From NCBI RefSeq assembly GCF_016583575.1, contig NZ_NRRG01000029.1, positions 1 to 64,000 of the forward strand: 64,000 nt of DNA, in the 5' to 3' direction. The stretch comes from Thiocystis violacea. GTDB lineage: Bacteria; Pseudomonadota; Gammaproteobacteria; Chromatiales; Chromatiaceae. The notes below the pieces were generated by a model. The model was not told where the DNA came from and ran no database searches. It worked only from the letters and a program-made list of their open reading frames with translations. The translations under genes and the position numbers were made by a program. Each line of letters opens with the position of its first letter. The first letter of the stretch is position 1. Below are positions 28,027-36,268 of the stretch, one piece after another.

Positions 28027-31000
28027 ATGGAAACGAGAGACGGGCAAACGCGGCTCCAACCCTTCGCCTTGCGCGATGCCCCGGCGCTGATCGAAGCGGT
28101 GTTTCCGGCGCAGAAGGTTTCCTTCGAGGCGCAGCGCGAGCGCAAGGCCGGGGCAGGGCAGACGCTGACGGCCCTGGGTTCCTACTGGAAGGGTCGCAAG
28201 CCGCTGATCCTGGTACGGGCGATCATCTTGGGCAGCCTGCTGCCGCAGACCGATGATTCCGAGCAGGATCTGGAGATCTTTGAGAGGCTGATGGCCTTCG
28301 ACACGGACAGTCTGGCGCGGCGAGCACTTGAGAACAACGCCTTCAAGCCAAGCCAGATTGCCCGAACCCTTGAGCTGCAAGATCCGTGGCGGTACTTCAC
28401 CTACAAGGTCAAGGCCATGGGGCTGACGGCTGGAGAGGCGAGCCATTGGACTTTTCCGCTCGATTCCGATCAGGAAGGCATAGGGATCAAGTGGCGCAAG
28501 ACGACCACGGACGACATGAAGCTGGAACTCTACGCCAAGATGCTTGAGCGTCTGGGTTCCTACGAGGAACGCGCCGGTCTGTGCAAGCGTCCGGAGGAAA
28601 TGGATCCCGTCGCCCTCTACGCCCCGATTTGGCCCGCCGTGAATGACCATCTGAGCCAGTTCGGCATCGCGGCGTACTCCCATCAGGAACTGGTCGAGCA
28701 ACTCGGCATCCTGCGCTTCGGCCATCGTCCCAAGGTTGGCGACACCTTTTGCGGCGGCGGATCCATCCCCTTCGAGGCGGCGCGGTTGGGCTGCGATGTC
28801 TATGCCTCGGACCTCAACCCCATCGCCTGCATGCTGACCTGGGGGGCGCTCAACATCATCGCTGCCGCGCCCGAGCAGCGTGCCGAGATCGAGCGGACGC
28901 AACGTGCGGTAGCCGAAACGGTGGATCGCATCATCACGAAACTTGGCATCGAGCACGACAGTCAGGGCAACCGGGCCAAGGTGTATCTCTATTGTCTGGA
29001 GACCCGCTGTCCGGAGACTGGCTGGATGGTGCCGATGGCGCCGAGTTGGGTCATCTCGAAGAAACATCGCGTCGTCGCCAAACTGATCCCCGATTATGTG
29101 AGCAAGCGCTTCGATATCCGAATCGTCACGGCTGCGTCGACCGCCGATATGAAGGAAGCCGAGAAGGGCACCGTGCGTGACGGCAACTTGGCCTACGAAC
29201 TAGATGGAAAGACACACCTCACCCCAATCAAAACGCTGCGAGGGGATTATCGTGACGCGGGCAGTAACACGGCCAACAAGCTCAGATGTTGGGAGAAACA
29301 GGACTTCAAGCCGCGTCCCGATGACATCTTTCAGGAGCGTTTGTACTGTATCCAGTGGGTCACCCGTGCATCACTTATTCAGTCCAGAAAGGGAACCTTC
29401 TTTACTACAGTGACCGAGGACGATCTTGAGCGCGAGCGCCAGGTCGAAACTATCGTTGCCGAGAACCTAGGTCATTGGCAGCGTGCGGGAATAATTCCTG
29501 ACATGGCGATCGAGCCTGGTGAAAAGACCGATGAGCTGATTCGCACACGCGGCTGGATGTATTGGCACCAATTGTTTAGTCCGAGGGAACTTCACTATCT
29601 GGGTTTGGTGAACGAAAAGATCAGCGTGGAGAATCGGGTCTTGTTCCCGAAGTCTTTGGACTTTTGTTCCAAGCTGGTTCAGTGGATTATGCGAAGCCCA
29701 GAATCTGTTGGAGGAACCGATTTCCTTGGGCACGTTTTTTATAACCAGGCATTTAATACCTTTTATAATTGGGGACACCATTCTTTCGCTGATTTAGATA
29801 TCGAGTTTTCGACAAAAGCTATCGAGATGGAAGAAACAAGGAAAACCATTCTGTGCTTGTCTGGAAACGAGTGTGTAGAGCAGAACGATCTCTGGATCAC
29901 CGACCCACCTTACGCCGACGCGGTGATGTATCACGAAATCACAGAATACTTTATCGCCTGGCTACGCAAGAATCCGCCGCCGCCCTTCGACCAATGGACC
30001 TGGGACTCCCGTCGCGACCTCGCCATCAAGGGCTCCGGTGACGACTTCCGACGCGGCATGGTCGACGCTTATAAAGCCATGACCGACCACATGCCCGACA
30101 ACGGCATGCAGTGCGTGATGTTCACCCATCAGGACACCGGCGTCTGGTCCGACATGGTGGCGATCTTCTGGGCCGCTGGTCTACAAGTGGTCGGGGCCTG
30201 GTACATCGCCACCGAGACGACCTCGGAACTCAAGAAGGGCGGCTATGTGCAGGGCACAGTGATCCTGATGCTGCGCAAGCGTGAGGCCGGAGAGCGCCCC
30301 GGCTTCAAACAGCGCCTCCTCCCTGAAGTCAAACGCGAGGTGGATGCCCAGATCAAGCAGATGCTGCATCTGAACACCGAGACCGAGGCCCGCATGGGTG
30401 CGCCGGTCTTCAACGACTCGGACTTGCAGATGGCCGGCTACGCGGCGGCGCTCAAGGTGCTGACCGGCTATACCAGCATCGGCGGTGAGGACGTGACCGC
30501 CTTTGCCCTGCGCCCGCGCCGCAAGGGCGAGACCACCGTGGTCGACGAGATCGTCGAACAGGCCGCGGAGACCGCCAACAGCCTGCTGGTCCCCGCTGGA
30601 CTCGACCGTGAGACCTGGGCGGCCCTCTCCGGCATCCAGCGCTTCTATCTGCGCATGCTGGACATGGAGACGACCGGTGCGTCCAAGCTCGACCACTACC
30701 AAAACTTCGCCAAGGCGTTCCGGGTGGCCGACTATGCCGCCGTGATGGCGGACATCAAGCCCAACGCCGCGCGCCTGAAGTCCGTCACCGAATTCCAGCC
30801 GCGCGATCTCACCGACCGCACCGAGATCGGCCCGACCGCGCTCGGGGCGCTGATCGTCGCCATCCAGGCATTCCTGGCCGAGCAGGAGCCCGGCATGGTC
30901 ATGGCGAACCTGCAAGAGGCCGTGCCGGATTATCTGCACCGCCGCCCGCTGCTGGTCGACATGACCGACTTCATTGCCGCCAAGGCCCATCATCCAGACA

Positions 31001-31056
31001 TCCGCCGCGCGGCCGAGGCCATCGCCAGTCGGATGCGTAATCAGCGGTTGCAGTAA
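28027..31056 (+). CDS. DUF1156 DNA methyltransferase (adenine-type)
   Basis: 1009 residues. An N-terminal DUF1156 region (ALIEAVFPAQKVSFEAQRER) is followed by a Rossmann-type S-adenosylmethionine site (GDTFCGGGSIPFEAARLG, about 240) and the catalytic DPPY (LWITDPPYADAVMYHE, about 626), typical of N6-adenine or N4-cytosine methylases. It would mark host DNA so that the restriction side of the island spares it. The frame is open from 27868, but ATG 28027 avoids overlap with DUF4276 and begins a conserved stretch. Codons between about 29200 and 29890 are distinctly AT-richer than the flanks. Confidence 0.88.
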   Translation: METRDGQTRLQPFALRDAPALIEAVFPAQKVSFEAQRERKAGAGQTLTALGSYWKGRKPLILVRAIILGSLLPQTDDSEQDLEIFERLMAFDTDSLARRALENNAFKPSQIARTLELQDPWRYFTYKVKAMGLTAGEASHWTFPLDSDQEGIGIKWRKTTTDDMKLELYAKMLERLGSYEERAGLCKRPEEMDPVALYAPIWPAVNDHLSQFGIAAYSHQELVEQLGILRFGHRPKVGDTFCGGGSIPFEAARLGCDVYASDLNPIACMLTWGALNIIAAAPEQRAEIERTQRAVAETVDRIITKLGIEHDSQGNRAKVYLYCLETRCPETGWMVPMAPSWVISKKHRVVAKLIPDYVSKRFDIRIVTAASTADMKEAEKGTVRDGNLAYELDGKTHLTPIKTLRGDYRDAGSNTANKLRCWEKQDFKPRPDDIFQERLYCIQWVTRASLIQSRKGTFFTTVTEDDLERERQVETIVAENLGHWQRAGIIPDMAIEPGEKTDELIRTRGWMYWHQLFSPRELHYLGLVNEKISVENRVLFPKSLDFCSKLVQWIMRSPESVGGTDFLGHVFYNQAFNTFYNWGHHSFADLDIEFSTKAIEMEETRKTILCLSGNECVEQNDLWITDPPYADAVMYHEITEYFIAWLRKNPPPPFDQWTWDSRRDLAIKGSGDDFRRGMVDAYKAMTDHMPDNGMQCVMFTHQDTGVWSDMVAIFWAAGLQVVGAWYIATETTSELKKGGYVQGTVILMLRKREAGERPGFKQRLLPEVKREVDAQIKQMLHLNTETEARMGAPVFNDSDLQMAGYAAALKVLTGYTSIGGEDVTAFALRPRRKGETTVVDEIVEQAAETANSLLVPAGLDRETWAALSGIQRFYLRMLDMETTGASKLDHYQNFAKAFRVADYAAVMADIKPNAARLKSVTEFQPRDLTDRTEIGPTALGALIVAIQAFLAEQEPGMVMANLQEAVPDYLHRRPLLVDMTDFIAAKAHHPDIRRAAEAIASRMRNQRLQ

Positions 31057-31102
31057 TCACGGGTTCTCCAGTCACACTATAAGCATCGTCATGGAGTAAG
31101 GC

Positions 31103-31354
31103 ATGAGGCAACTGGTCATCGAATACCCGGATGCACTTCCGGATGTACTGAGGGTGAGCCGCAACGAGTTCGAGCAGGATGCCCGAATGGCGATGGCGGT
31201 CAAACTCTTCGAGTTAGGTCGCCTGACCAGCGGTCAGGCGGCACACTTGGCAGATGTACCCCTTGTGTCATTTCTGCTTGATTTGCATCGGTACGGCGTC
31301 TCGCCGATCCAGCTCACACCGGATGAGCTGACGGAAGACTTGTCCAATGCCTGA
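31103..31354 (+). CDS. UPF0175 antitoxin
   Basis: 83 residues. Matches UPF0175 (RVSRNEFEQDARMAMAVKLF, then ELGRLTSGQAAHLADVPLVS, then FLLDLHRYGVSPIQLTPDEL), a small helical DNA-binding antitoxin family usually followed by a DUF3368 PIN toxin. The expected toxin frame begins, overlapping by 8 bp, but is truncated. AGTAAGG-like sequence upstream is a weak ribosome site. Confidence 0.85.
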   Translation: MRQLVIEYPDALPDVLRVSRNEFEQDARMAMAVKLFELGRLTSGQAAHLADVPLVSFLLDLHRYGVSPIQLTPDELTEDLSNA

Positions 31355-31427
31355 AGCGGATCGTCGGATCATGTTGGATACCTCGCCACTGCTTGCCTTA
31401 TGCGCAGCCTGCGGCGGTAGCAGTTGA
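31347..31427 (+). pseudogene. Truncated DUF3368-type PIN toxin
   Basis: The frame starts inside the UPF0175 gene and reads MPEADRRIMLDTSPLLALCA, then ends at a stop after 26 residues. DTSPLLAL is the first acidic strand of DUF3368 PIN toxins, which normally run to about 150 residues. The rest is absent. The toxin was probably lost by deletion, leaving an orphan antitoxin. Confidence 0.6.
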
Positions 31428-31457
31428 AGCCGCCCACCACCAACCCGGAGGACTCGC

Positions 31458-31673
31458 ATGCGAGCCATCGAACTTGAAGCCACGGTCGAGCACCACACCA
31501 TCCGTTTGCTGGAGACAATCCCGGACGGAACCCATCTTCGTGTTCTGTTGTTGATGGATGATCTACCCAGGTCTGCCAACAATGGCGGGGATCTGAAGGG
31601 TCTGTTGGCGGGGTTGACGGAGGGCCTCACAGCCGAGGATCTGGACCGTTCAAAGGACTTTTCGCTGCGATGA
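31458..31673 (+). CDS. Small antitoxin-like protein
   Basis: 71 residues with GGAGG upstream. Short extended N-terminal strand (RAIELEATVEHHTIRLLETI) then LRVLLLMDD and a helical tail. This resembles the many small antitoxin-like proteins encoded directly before toxin genes; the family was not identified with certainty. Its stop overlaps the start of the DUF4258 gene (ATGA). Confidence 0.65.
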   Translation: MRAIELEATVEHHTIRLLETIPDGTHLRVLLLMDDLPRSANNGGDLKGLLAGLTEGLTAEDLDRSKDFSLR

Positions 31674-31942
31674 GCGATGTCTTCGAGAGTGCGCGGTTTG
31701 GCAAGAAAGTCTGGTTGACCAATCATGCCATCGAGTCGATGGCGAAGCGAAATGTGACGCTGCCAGAAGTCAAACGACTGATCGAGGAAGGGAGCTACCG
31801 AGCACAACATGAACCCCATGGCTGGATCTTCCACCACTTCGAGTCGCGTTCGGACAATCTCGTTTGCGCGGCCGTGTCGACGGAGCAAGCGATCATCGTG
31901 AAGACGGTCATGGTCAACTGGCAACAGCGGGAGGAATCATGA
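31670..31942 (+). CDS. DUF4258 protein, toxin-like
   Basis: 90 residues. DUF4258 pattern: WLTNHAIESMAKRNVTLPEV with the conserved His, EEGSYRAQHEP and the closing strands VKTVMVNW. This fold is related to BrnT/RelE-type ribonuclease toxins. It overlaps both neighbours by 4 bp. Activity is unproved. Confidence 0.82.
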   Translation: MSDVFESARFGKKVWLTNHAIESMAKRNVTLPEVKRLIEEGSYRAQHEPHGWIFHHFESRSDNLVCAAVSTEQAIIVKTVMVNWQQREES

Positions 31943-32139
31943 GAATTGTCTATTACGAAGAGGATGACATCCTGTTCATCGAGATTTCCAAGGGCGCCAT
32001 CCTGCGCGATGAGTCGGTGAGCTGGAATGTGAACATTGGTTACACTGCCGATGGCATCGGTGAAATGACGATCCTTGATGCGCAGAAAAGCGGGATTTAC
32101 CCACTACAAATCGAACGGGTCGTCTCCGAGGCCGCCTGA
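31939..32139 (+). CDS. DUF2283 protein
   Basis: 66 residues, start ATG 31939 inside the previous stop. It reads as DUF2283 (RIVYYEEDDILFIEISKGAI, then VNIGYTADGIGEMTILDAQ), a small beta-rich family commonly paired with DUF4258 as the putative antitoxin. It ends 14 bp before the SNF2 helicase start. Confidence 0.85.
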   Translation: MRIVYYEEDDILFIEISKGAILRDESVSWNVNIGYTADGIGEMTILDAQKSGIYPLQIERVVSEAA

Positions 32140-32153
32140 CGGCCTCCTGTGCG

Positions 32154-34889
32154 ATGGCGATTCGTCGGTTTTCATCTCGCGTTCAACGTCTGGATCAAAG
32201 CTTCCTCGCCGAACAGCTCCAAGGCGCACGCAGCTACCGGCGGATCGCCGGCTACTTCACCAGCTCGCTGTTCGAGATTGCGCATGAGTGGCTGGAGTCG
32301 ATTCCCGACGTGCGCATCGTCTGCAACGTGGATCTGTCGCCCGAGGATCTGAAGGTCGCCCAACTCCGCGAGGCACGGATGCTCGGGCGTTGGAATGAGC
32401 GCTCCATCGAGGCCGAGTCCCTACTCAACCGCGAGCGCTATCAGCGCCTGGATGCCTTCCTCGCCCAGCGCGGCCAGGTGATCCGGGTGGCGCCGGACAG
32501 CCTCTGCGGTTTCCTGCACGGCAAGGCTGGCGTGATCGAGCGGAGCGACGGGCGCAAGCTCGGTTTCATTGGCTCCATGAACGAGACCCGCCACGGCTGG
32601 CAGCGCCACTACGAGATTCTGTGGGAGGACGACTCGCCCGAAGGGGTGGCCTGGATCGAGGCCGAATTCGCGTTCCTATGGAACGCGGCCAAACCCCTGC
32701 CGGAGGCGGTCTGCCGCGAGGTGCGGCGTCGTGGTCGGCGCTTCGAGGTGGTGCTGCCAGACATCGCGGACGAGGAGACGCTGGCACCGGCCGCCCTGAT
32801 CGAGTCTCCGCTGTACCGCGAGGGCATGGCGCTGCAACCTTGGCAGCAGGGATTCGTGGCGGAATGTCTGCGCCATTACAACGATCATGGACAGGTGCGT
32901 CTGTTGCTGGCCGATGAGGTGGGCCTGGGCAAAACCCTGTCGTTGGGCACCGCGGCCCTGACCCTGTGCCTCTTGTCCGAGAAGACCCGCCGCCGGCGCA
33001 AGCCCATCGTCATCTTCGCCCCGGCGACGCTCTGCGAACAGTGGCAGACCGAGATGATCGACAAACTCGGCATCCCCTGTGCGCGCTGGCATTCCAACCG
33101 CAAGGTCTGGCTCGATCCGGAGGAACGGGCGATTTCGCCCAGTGGGCCGGAACAGATCGCACGCTGTCCGCTGCGCATCGGCATCGTTTCCACTGGACTG
33201 ATGGTGCGCAAATCGACGGAGAAAGAATGCCTGATCAGCCTGAGCTTCGATCTGGTCATCCTGGACGAGGCTCATAAAGCGCGATCCAGCCAGGGCTATG
33301 GCCAGACGGCCGGTGAGCCAAACGAGTTGCTGGCCTTCATGCTGACCGTCGCCAATCGTGCCGACCATGTCTTGCTGGGCACCGCCACGCCGATCCAGAC
33401 CCAGCAGGAAGACCTGTGGGATCTGATGCGCGTGCTGCATCGTGGCAGCAGCGGTTTCGTGCTGGGCAACGAGTTGGCCACCTGGCATAAGCCAGCGTCT
33501 GTCCTGCCCATCCTGACCGGAGAGGAGCGGATTCTGGATCTCAACGACGGCTGGCGGTTATTGCGCTCGCCGCTGCCGACGATGGAATCCACGAACGAAC
33601 CCAATGCACGGCGGCTGTTCCGCAATCTGCGCGAGGATCTTGGGTTGAGTCGCACCGAGCATCTGGCCGGCGCCCTCGCGTTACTCTCGTCCGATCTGCG
33701 CGCCGATCTGGAGACCGAATTGGAGCGGGTCATCGACGGGGCCTCCTTCTTCCAACGCGAGAATCCCTTCGTGCGCCATGTCATCCTGCGCAAGCGCGCC
33801 ACCTTGGAGACCCGTGGTCTGCTCGACAGGATCGCCGTCAATGTCCATCCCGAGGAAGGTCTGGTCAAGGACCCGCACCGCTTCAATGCCCTGTTCCAAG
33901 AGAGCGCCTTGCGCACCACATCGGATTTCGATCGGGCCTATGCGGAAGCCCGCGCGTTTGGCAGGATGCTCGCCAAACGCGGGAAGGGTGGTGGCTTCAT
34001 GAAAAATCTAATGGAGCAACGTGTCTGTTCCAGCGTGGTGGCCGGCCTCAACACCGCCACGACACTGCTCGCGGGGCATCGGATTCAGGAGGACTCCGAG
34101 GATGACGAAGTCGAGTTGGAGGTCCGGACGGACGCGGAGCGAGCCGCGCTCGAGCGTCTGATCGCCGCCTTGGAAGGCATGCGCGACGACCCAAAGCTCC
34201 AGGCGATCCGCTACTACCTGCAAGACGAGGGCTGGCTGGAACTTGGCTGCATCATCTTCAGCCAGTACCACGACACCGCCCGCTGGGTGGCCGATTCCCT
34301 GGCGGCGGAGTTGTCGGGCGAGGTCATTGGACTCTATGCCGGCGCGGATCGCAGTCGCCTGTATCGCGATAGTCAGGCGGTGGGCATTGCCCGCGAATCA
34401 CTCAAGCGCATGGTCGCGGATCATGACATCCGGATCATGGTCGCGACTGACGCGGCGTGCGAGGGCCTGAATCTGCAAACCCTGGGCACCCTGATCAACG
34501 TCGATCTGCCCTGGAATCCGACCCGCCTGGAGCAGCGCATCGGACGCATCAAACGCTTTGGTCAGGCCCGGTCGGCGGTGGATATGCTGAACCTGGTGCA
34601 TCAAGGGACCGTGGATGAAAAGGTTTACGCGCGTCTCTCCGAGCGAATGCGCAACCGCTACGATCTGTTTGGTGGTCTCCCGGATACCATCAAGGACGAC
34701 TGGATCGACGAGATCGAGACCCTGGGCGAAAAAATGGACCAATACATCGAAACGCGCCGTCAGGCCACCGGTTTCGATCTACGCTACAACGACAGCATCA
34801 AGCCCAGTGAGGGCGCCTGGCGGGATTGCGCGACCGTGCTCGCGCGGCGGGATCTCGACAATCTGATGCGCCGGGGGTGGGGAGGATGA
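32154..34889 (+). CDS. SNF2-family helicase with N-terminal phospholipase-D-like domain
   Basis: 911 residues. The N-terminal 200 residues carry a PLD-like half-site (FLHGKAGVIERSDGRKLGFI, then GSMNETRHGW; His about 121, Lys two after, Asn about 141), which in this context suggests a nuclease. The helicase follows: Walker A LADEVGLGKTLS (about 253), DEAH VILDEAHKAR (about 371), LLGTATP, and the C-terminal motifs IFSQYHDTARWV, ATDAACEGLNL and RLEQRIGRIKRFGQ. It would translocate on DNA and cut or block unmodified phage DNA. It is the last gene of the island. Confidence 0.88.
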   Translation: MAIRRFSSRVQRLDQSFLAEQLQGARSYRRIAGYFTSSLFEIAHEWLESIPDVRIVCNVDLSPEDLKVAQLREARMLGRWNERSIEAESLLNRERYQRLDAFLAQRGQVIRVAPDSLCGFLHGKAGVIERSDGRKLGFIGSMNETRHGWQRHYEILWEDDSPEGVAWIEAEFAFLWNAAKPLPEAVCREVRRRGRRFEVVLPDIADEETLAPAALIESPLYREGMALQPWQQGFVAECLRHYNDHGQVRLLLADEVGLGKTLSLGTAALTLCLLSEKTRRRRKPIVIFAPATLCEQWQTEMIDKLGIPCARWHSNRKVWLDPEERAISPSGPEQIARCPLRIGIVSTGLMVRKSTEKECLISLSFDLVILDEAHKARSSQGYGQTAGEPNELLAFMLTVANRADHVLLGTATPIQTQQEDLWDLMRVLHRGSSGFVLGNELATWHKPASVLPILTGEERILDLNDGWRLLRSPLPTMESTNEPNARRLFRNLREDLGLSRTEHLAGALALLSSDLRADLETELERVIDGASFFQRENPFVRHVILRKRATLETRGLLDRIAVNVHPEEGLVKDPHRFNALFQESALRTTSDFDRAYAEARAFGRMLAKRGKGGGFMKNLMEQRVCSSVVAGLNTATTLLAGHRIQEDSEDDEVELEVRTDAERAALERLIAALEGMRDDPKLQAIRYYLQDEGWLELGCIIFSQYHDTARWVADSLAAELSGEVIGLYAGADRSRLYRDSQAVGIARESLKRMVADHDIRIMVATDAACEGLNLQTLGTLINVDLPWNPTRLEQRIGRIKRFGQARSAVDMLNLVHQGTVDEKVYARLSERMRNRYDLFGGLPDTIKDDWIDEIETLGEKMDQYIETRRQATGFDLRYNDSIKPSEGAWRDCATVLARRDLDNLMRRGWGG

Positions 34890-35241
34890 GCGCCGCTGAT
34901 TCCGTCAGTACTGGGAGAGGTCAAGGGTGGCGAAAAACTTAGGAGATTCCTTGGTGTGCGTCGGGATGGACTAGCAGACCCGCCACACCTTTACGACGAT
35001 GTGGCGTAGGCTGGATCCAAATCCGTTCGGGGTGTCCCCGCGGCTCGGATACTTCGCGCTCAAGAACGCGTTAGCGTTAGAGGTCTATGCGAAGAGTTGG
35101 AGCGGGGATACATGGGCCAGGAGGTGGGCGAATCGCAAGCCCTGATCGAGACGACGAATCCGCTCGGGCATCGGATGGATTCGCTGGAATGATCCAAAAA
35201 TGCCGAGCGGTGAGTTCTAGTGTTTTGTTTTATAAATTAAT
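34890..35241. other. Gene-free junction between the defence island and ssrA
   Basis: No gene, integrase or recognisable att repeat was seen. An ATGA overlap with the helicase stop opens an 18-codon frame that stops at 34942, and a second open fragment (VKGGEKLRRFLGV) follows in another frame; these may be the eroded start of a lost gene. The last 30 bases before the tmRNA 3' end are AT-rich. The open frame over 35087-35371 is spurious, since it runs into the tmRNA gene. Confidence 0.4.
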
Positions 35242-35597
35242 TGGTGGAGGCGGCGGGAATCGAACCCGCGTCCGCAAGCCCTCTGCCATTGGCCCTACAT
35301 GCTTAGCCCGTTCTATTGTTTTAGCCTTCCACCGCCCGAAGGGCAGGGCGATCAGTCGGCGATTCCGTTAGGTTTTAGCGGATCAGGTCCGGACGCCCGT
35401 CTCCACGATCCCATGTGATTTTACCCCTGGAACCCGTCGCCCATAGGCAAGTGACGGTCAGAGGCCCGCTGGGTTAAGCAGCGAGAGCGTAGTTGTCGTC
35501 GTTGGCAACTATAAGTTTGCGGTTGGATTTACGAGGTAACCCGCACCTCGGCATGCACCTCAGGTTTTGCGACCCACGTCGAAGCCATGTCGCCCCC
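35242..35597 (-). ncRNA. ssrA: tmRNA
   Basis: 356 nt on the minus strand. The 5' end GGGGGCGACATGGCTTCGA lies at 35597 and the 3' end, with the T-loop GGTTCGATTCCCGCC and terminal CCA, at 35242. The tag frame (35506-35474) reads ANDDNYALAA then TAA, one residue different from the E. coli tag ANDENYALAA. tmRNA with SmpB rescues stalled ribosomes and tags the peptide for proteolysis. It follows smpB on the same strand. It forms the right edge of the island, and ssrA 3' ends are known integration sites. Confidence 0.97.
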
Positions 35598-35612
35598 AGG
35601 TAATCGTTGGTC

Positions 35613-35641
35613 ACTATAGGCGCGCTTTGGTTCCGCGACAA
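35613..35641 (-). promoter_or_regulatory. Probable ssrA promoter
   Basis: Minus strand: TTGTCG (35641-35636), a 17-bp spacer, and TATAGT (35618-35613), about 15 bp before the mature tmRNA 5' end. This fits a sigma-70 promoter with 5' processing. It lies between the smpB stop and ssrA. Confidence 0.6.
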
Positions 35642-35643
35642 GT

Positions 35644-36123
35644 TCAACCGACCTTGAAGAGCCGTTCTTTGTCGCGCTGCCAGTCGCGGTCTTTCTCGGT
35701 CGCGCGTTTGTCGTGCTGCTTCTTGCCCTTGGCGAGTCCGATCTCGAGCTTGGCTCGGCCGCGCTTCCAGTACAGCGCGGTCGGGATCAGGGTGTAGCCG
35801 GCGCGCTCGGTGAGGCCGATCAGGCGGTTGAGCTCGGGGCGCTTGAGCAACAGCTTGCGGGATCGGGTCGGATCGGGATTGACGTGGGTCGAGGCGCTCT
35901 GCAGGGCCGAGATGTGGCAGCCGATCAGAAAGGCCTCGGCGTGCAGGATCTTGACGTAGCTCTCCTTGAGCTGGACGCGCCCGGCCCGCAGGCTCTTGAC
36001 CTCCCAGCCTTCGAGCACCAGCCCGGCCTCGATCCTCTGCTCGATGAAATAGTCGTGCCCCGACTTTTTGTTGAGCGCGATGGTCGAGCCGGCGTTGGAC
36101 TTGTTCTTGCTGCTTTTAGCCAT
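35644..36123 (-). CDS. smpB: SsrA-binding protein SmpB
   Basis: 159 residues, the family length. Conserved blocks are [40 protein letters not shown] and the C-terminal basic tail ([20 protein letters not shown]) that enters the ribosomal mRNA channel. It binds tmRNA, whose gene lies 46 bp downstream on the same strand. Divergent from tpiA. Confidence 0.97.
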   Translation of the reverse strand: MAKSSKNKSNAGSTIALNKKSGHDYFIEQRIEAGLVLEGWEVKSLRAGRVQLKESYVKILHAEAFLIGCHISALQSASTHVNPDPTRSRKLLLKRPELNRLIGLTERAGYTLIPTALYWKRGRAKLEIGLAKGKKQHDKRATEKDRDWQRDKERLFKVG

Positions 36124-36213
36124 TGCGGCAGTGTAACGGAAAGAGGCGTCGGGATTAAACGCCTTGCTTCGGCTCGCGGCGGCCCCTGTTCCCGATCGGA
36201 TTCATACCCGCGC

Positions 36214-36241
36214 TTGAAATCTGGAAAAAAATGGTTAAGAT
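36214..36241 (+). promoter_or_regulatory. Probable tpiA promoter
   Basis: TTGAAA (36214-36219), a 16-bp AT-rich spacer and TAAGAT (36236-36241), 28 bp before the tpiA ATG. It sits in the divergent gap between smpB and tpiA. Sequence match is good but no other support was available. Confidence 0.5.
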
Positions 36242-36268
36242 TGCCGGCTCGCTTCACGGAGTATCTCC

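Noticed and set aside
34890-35260. att site or integrase at the ssrA end of the island
   Set aside because: No integrase frame is present, and no duplicate of the tmRNA 3' segment was found near radA or elsewhere in the island by eye.
35087-35371. 94-residue plus-strand frame containing GGGGNRTRVRKPSA
   Set aside because: It runs antisense across the tmRNA 3' end; such GNRTRV-type frames are a well-known artefact of translating tRNA/tmRNA T-arms.
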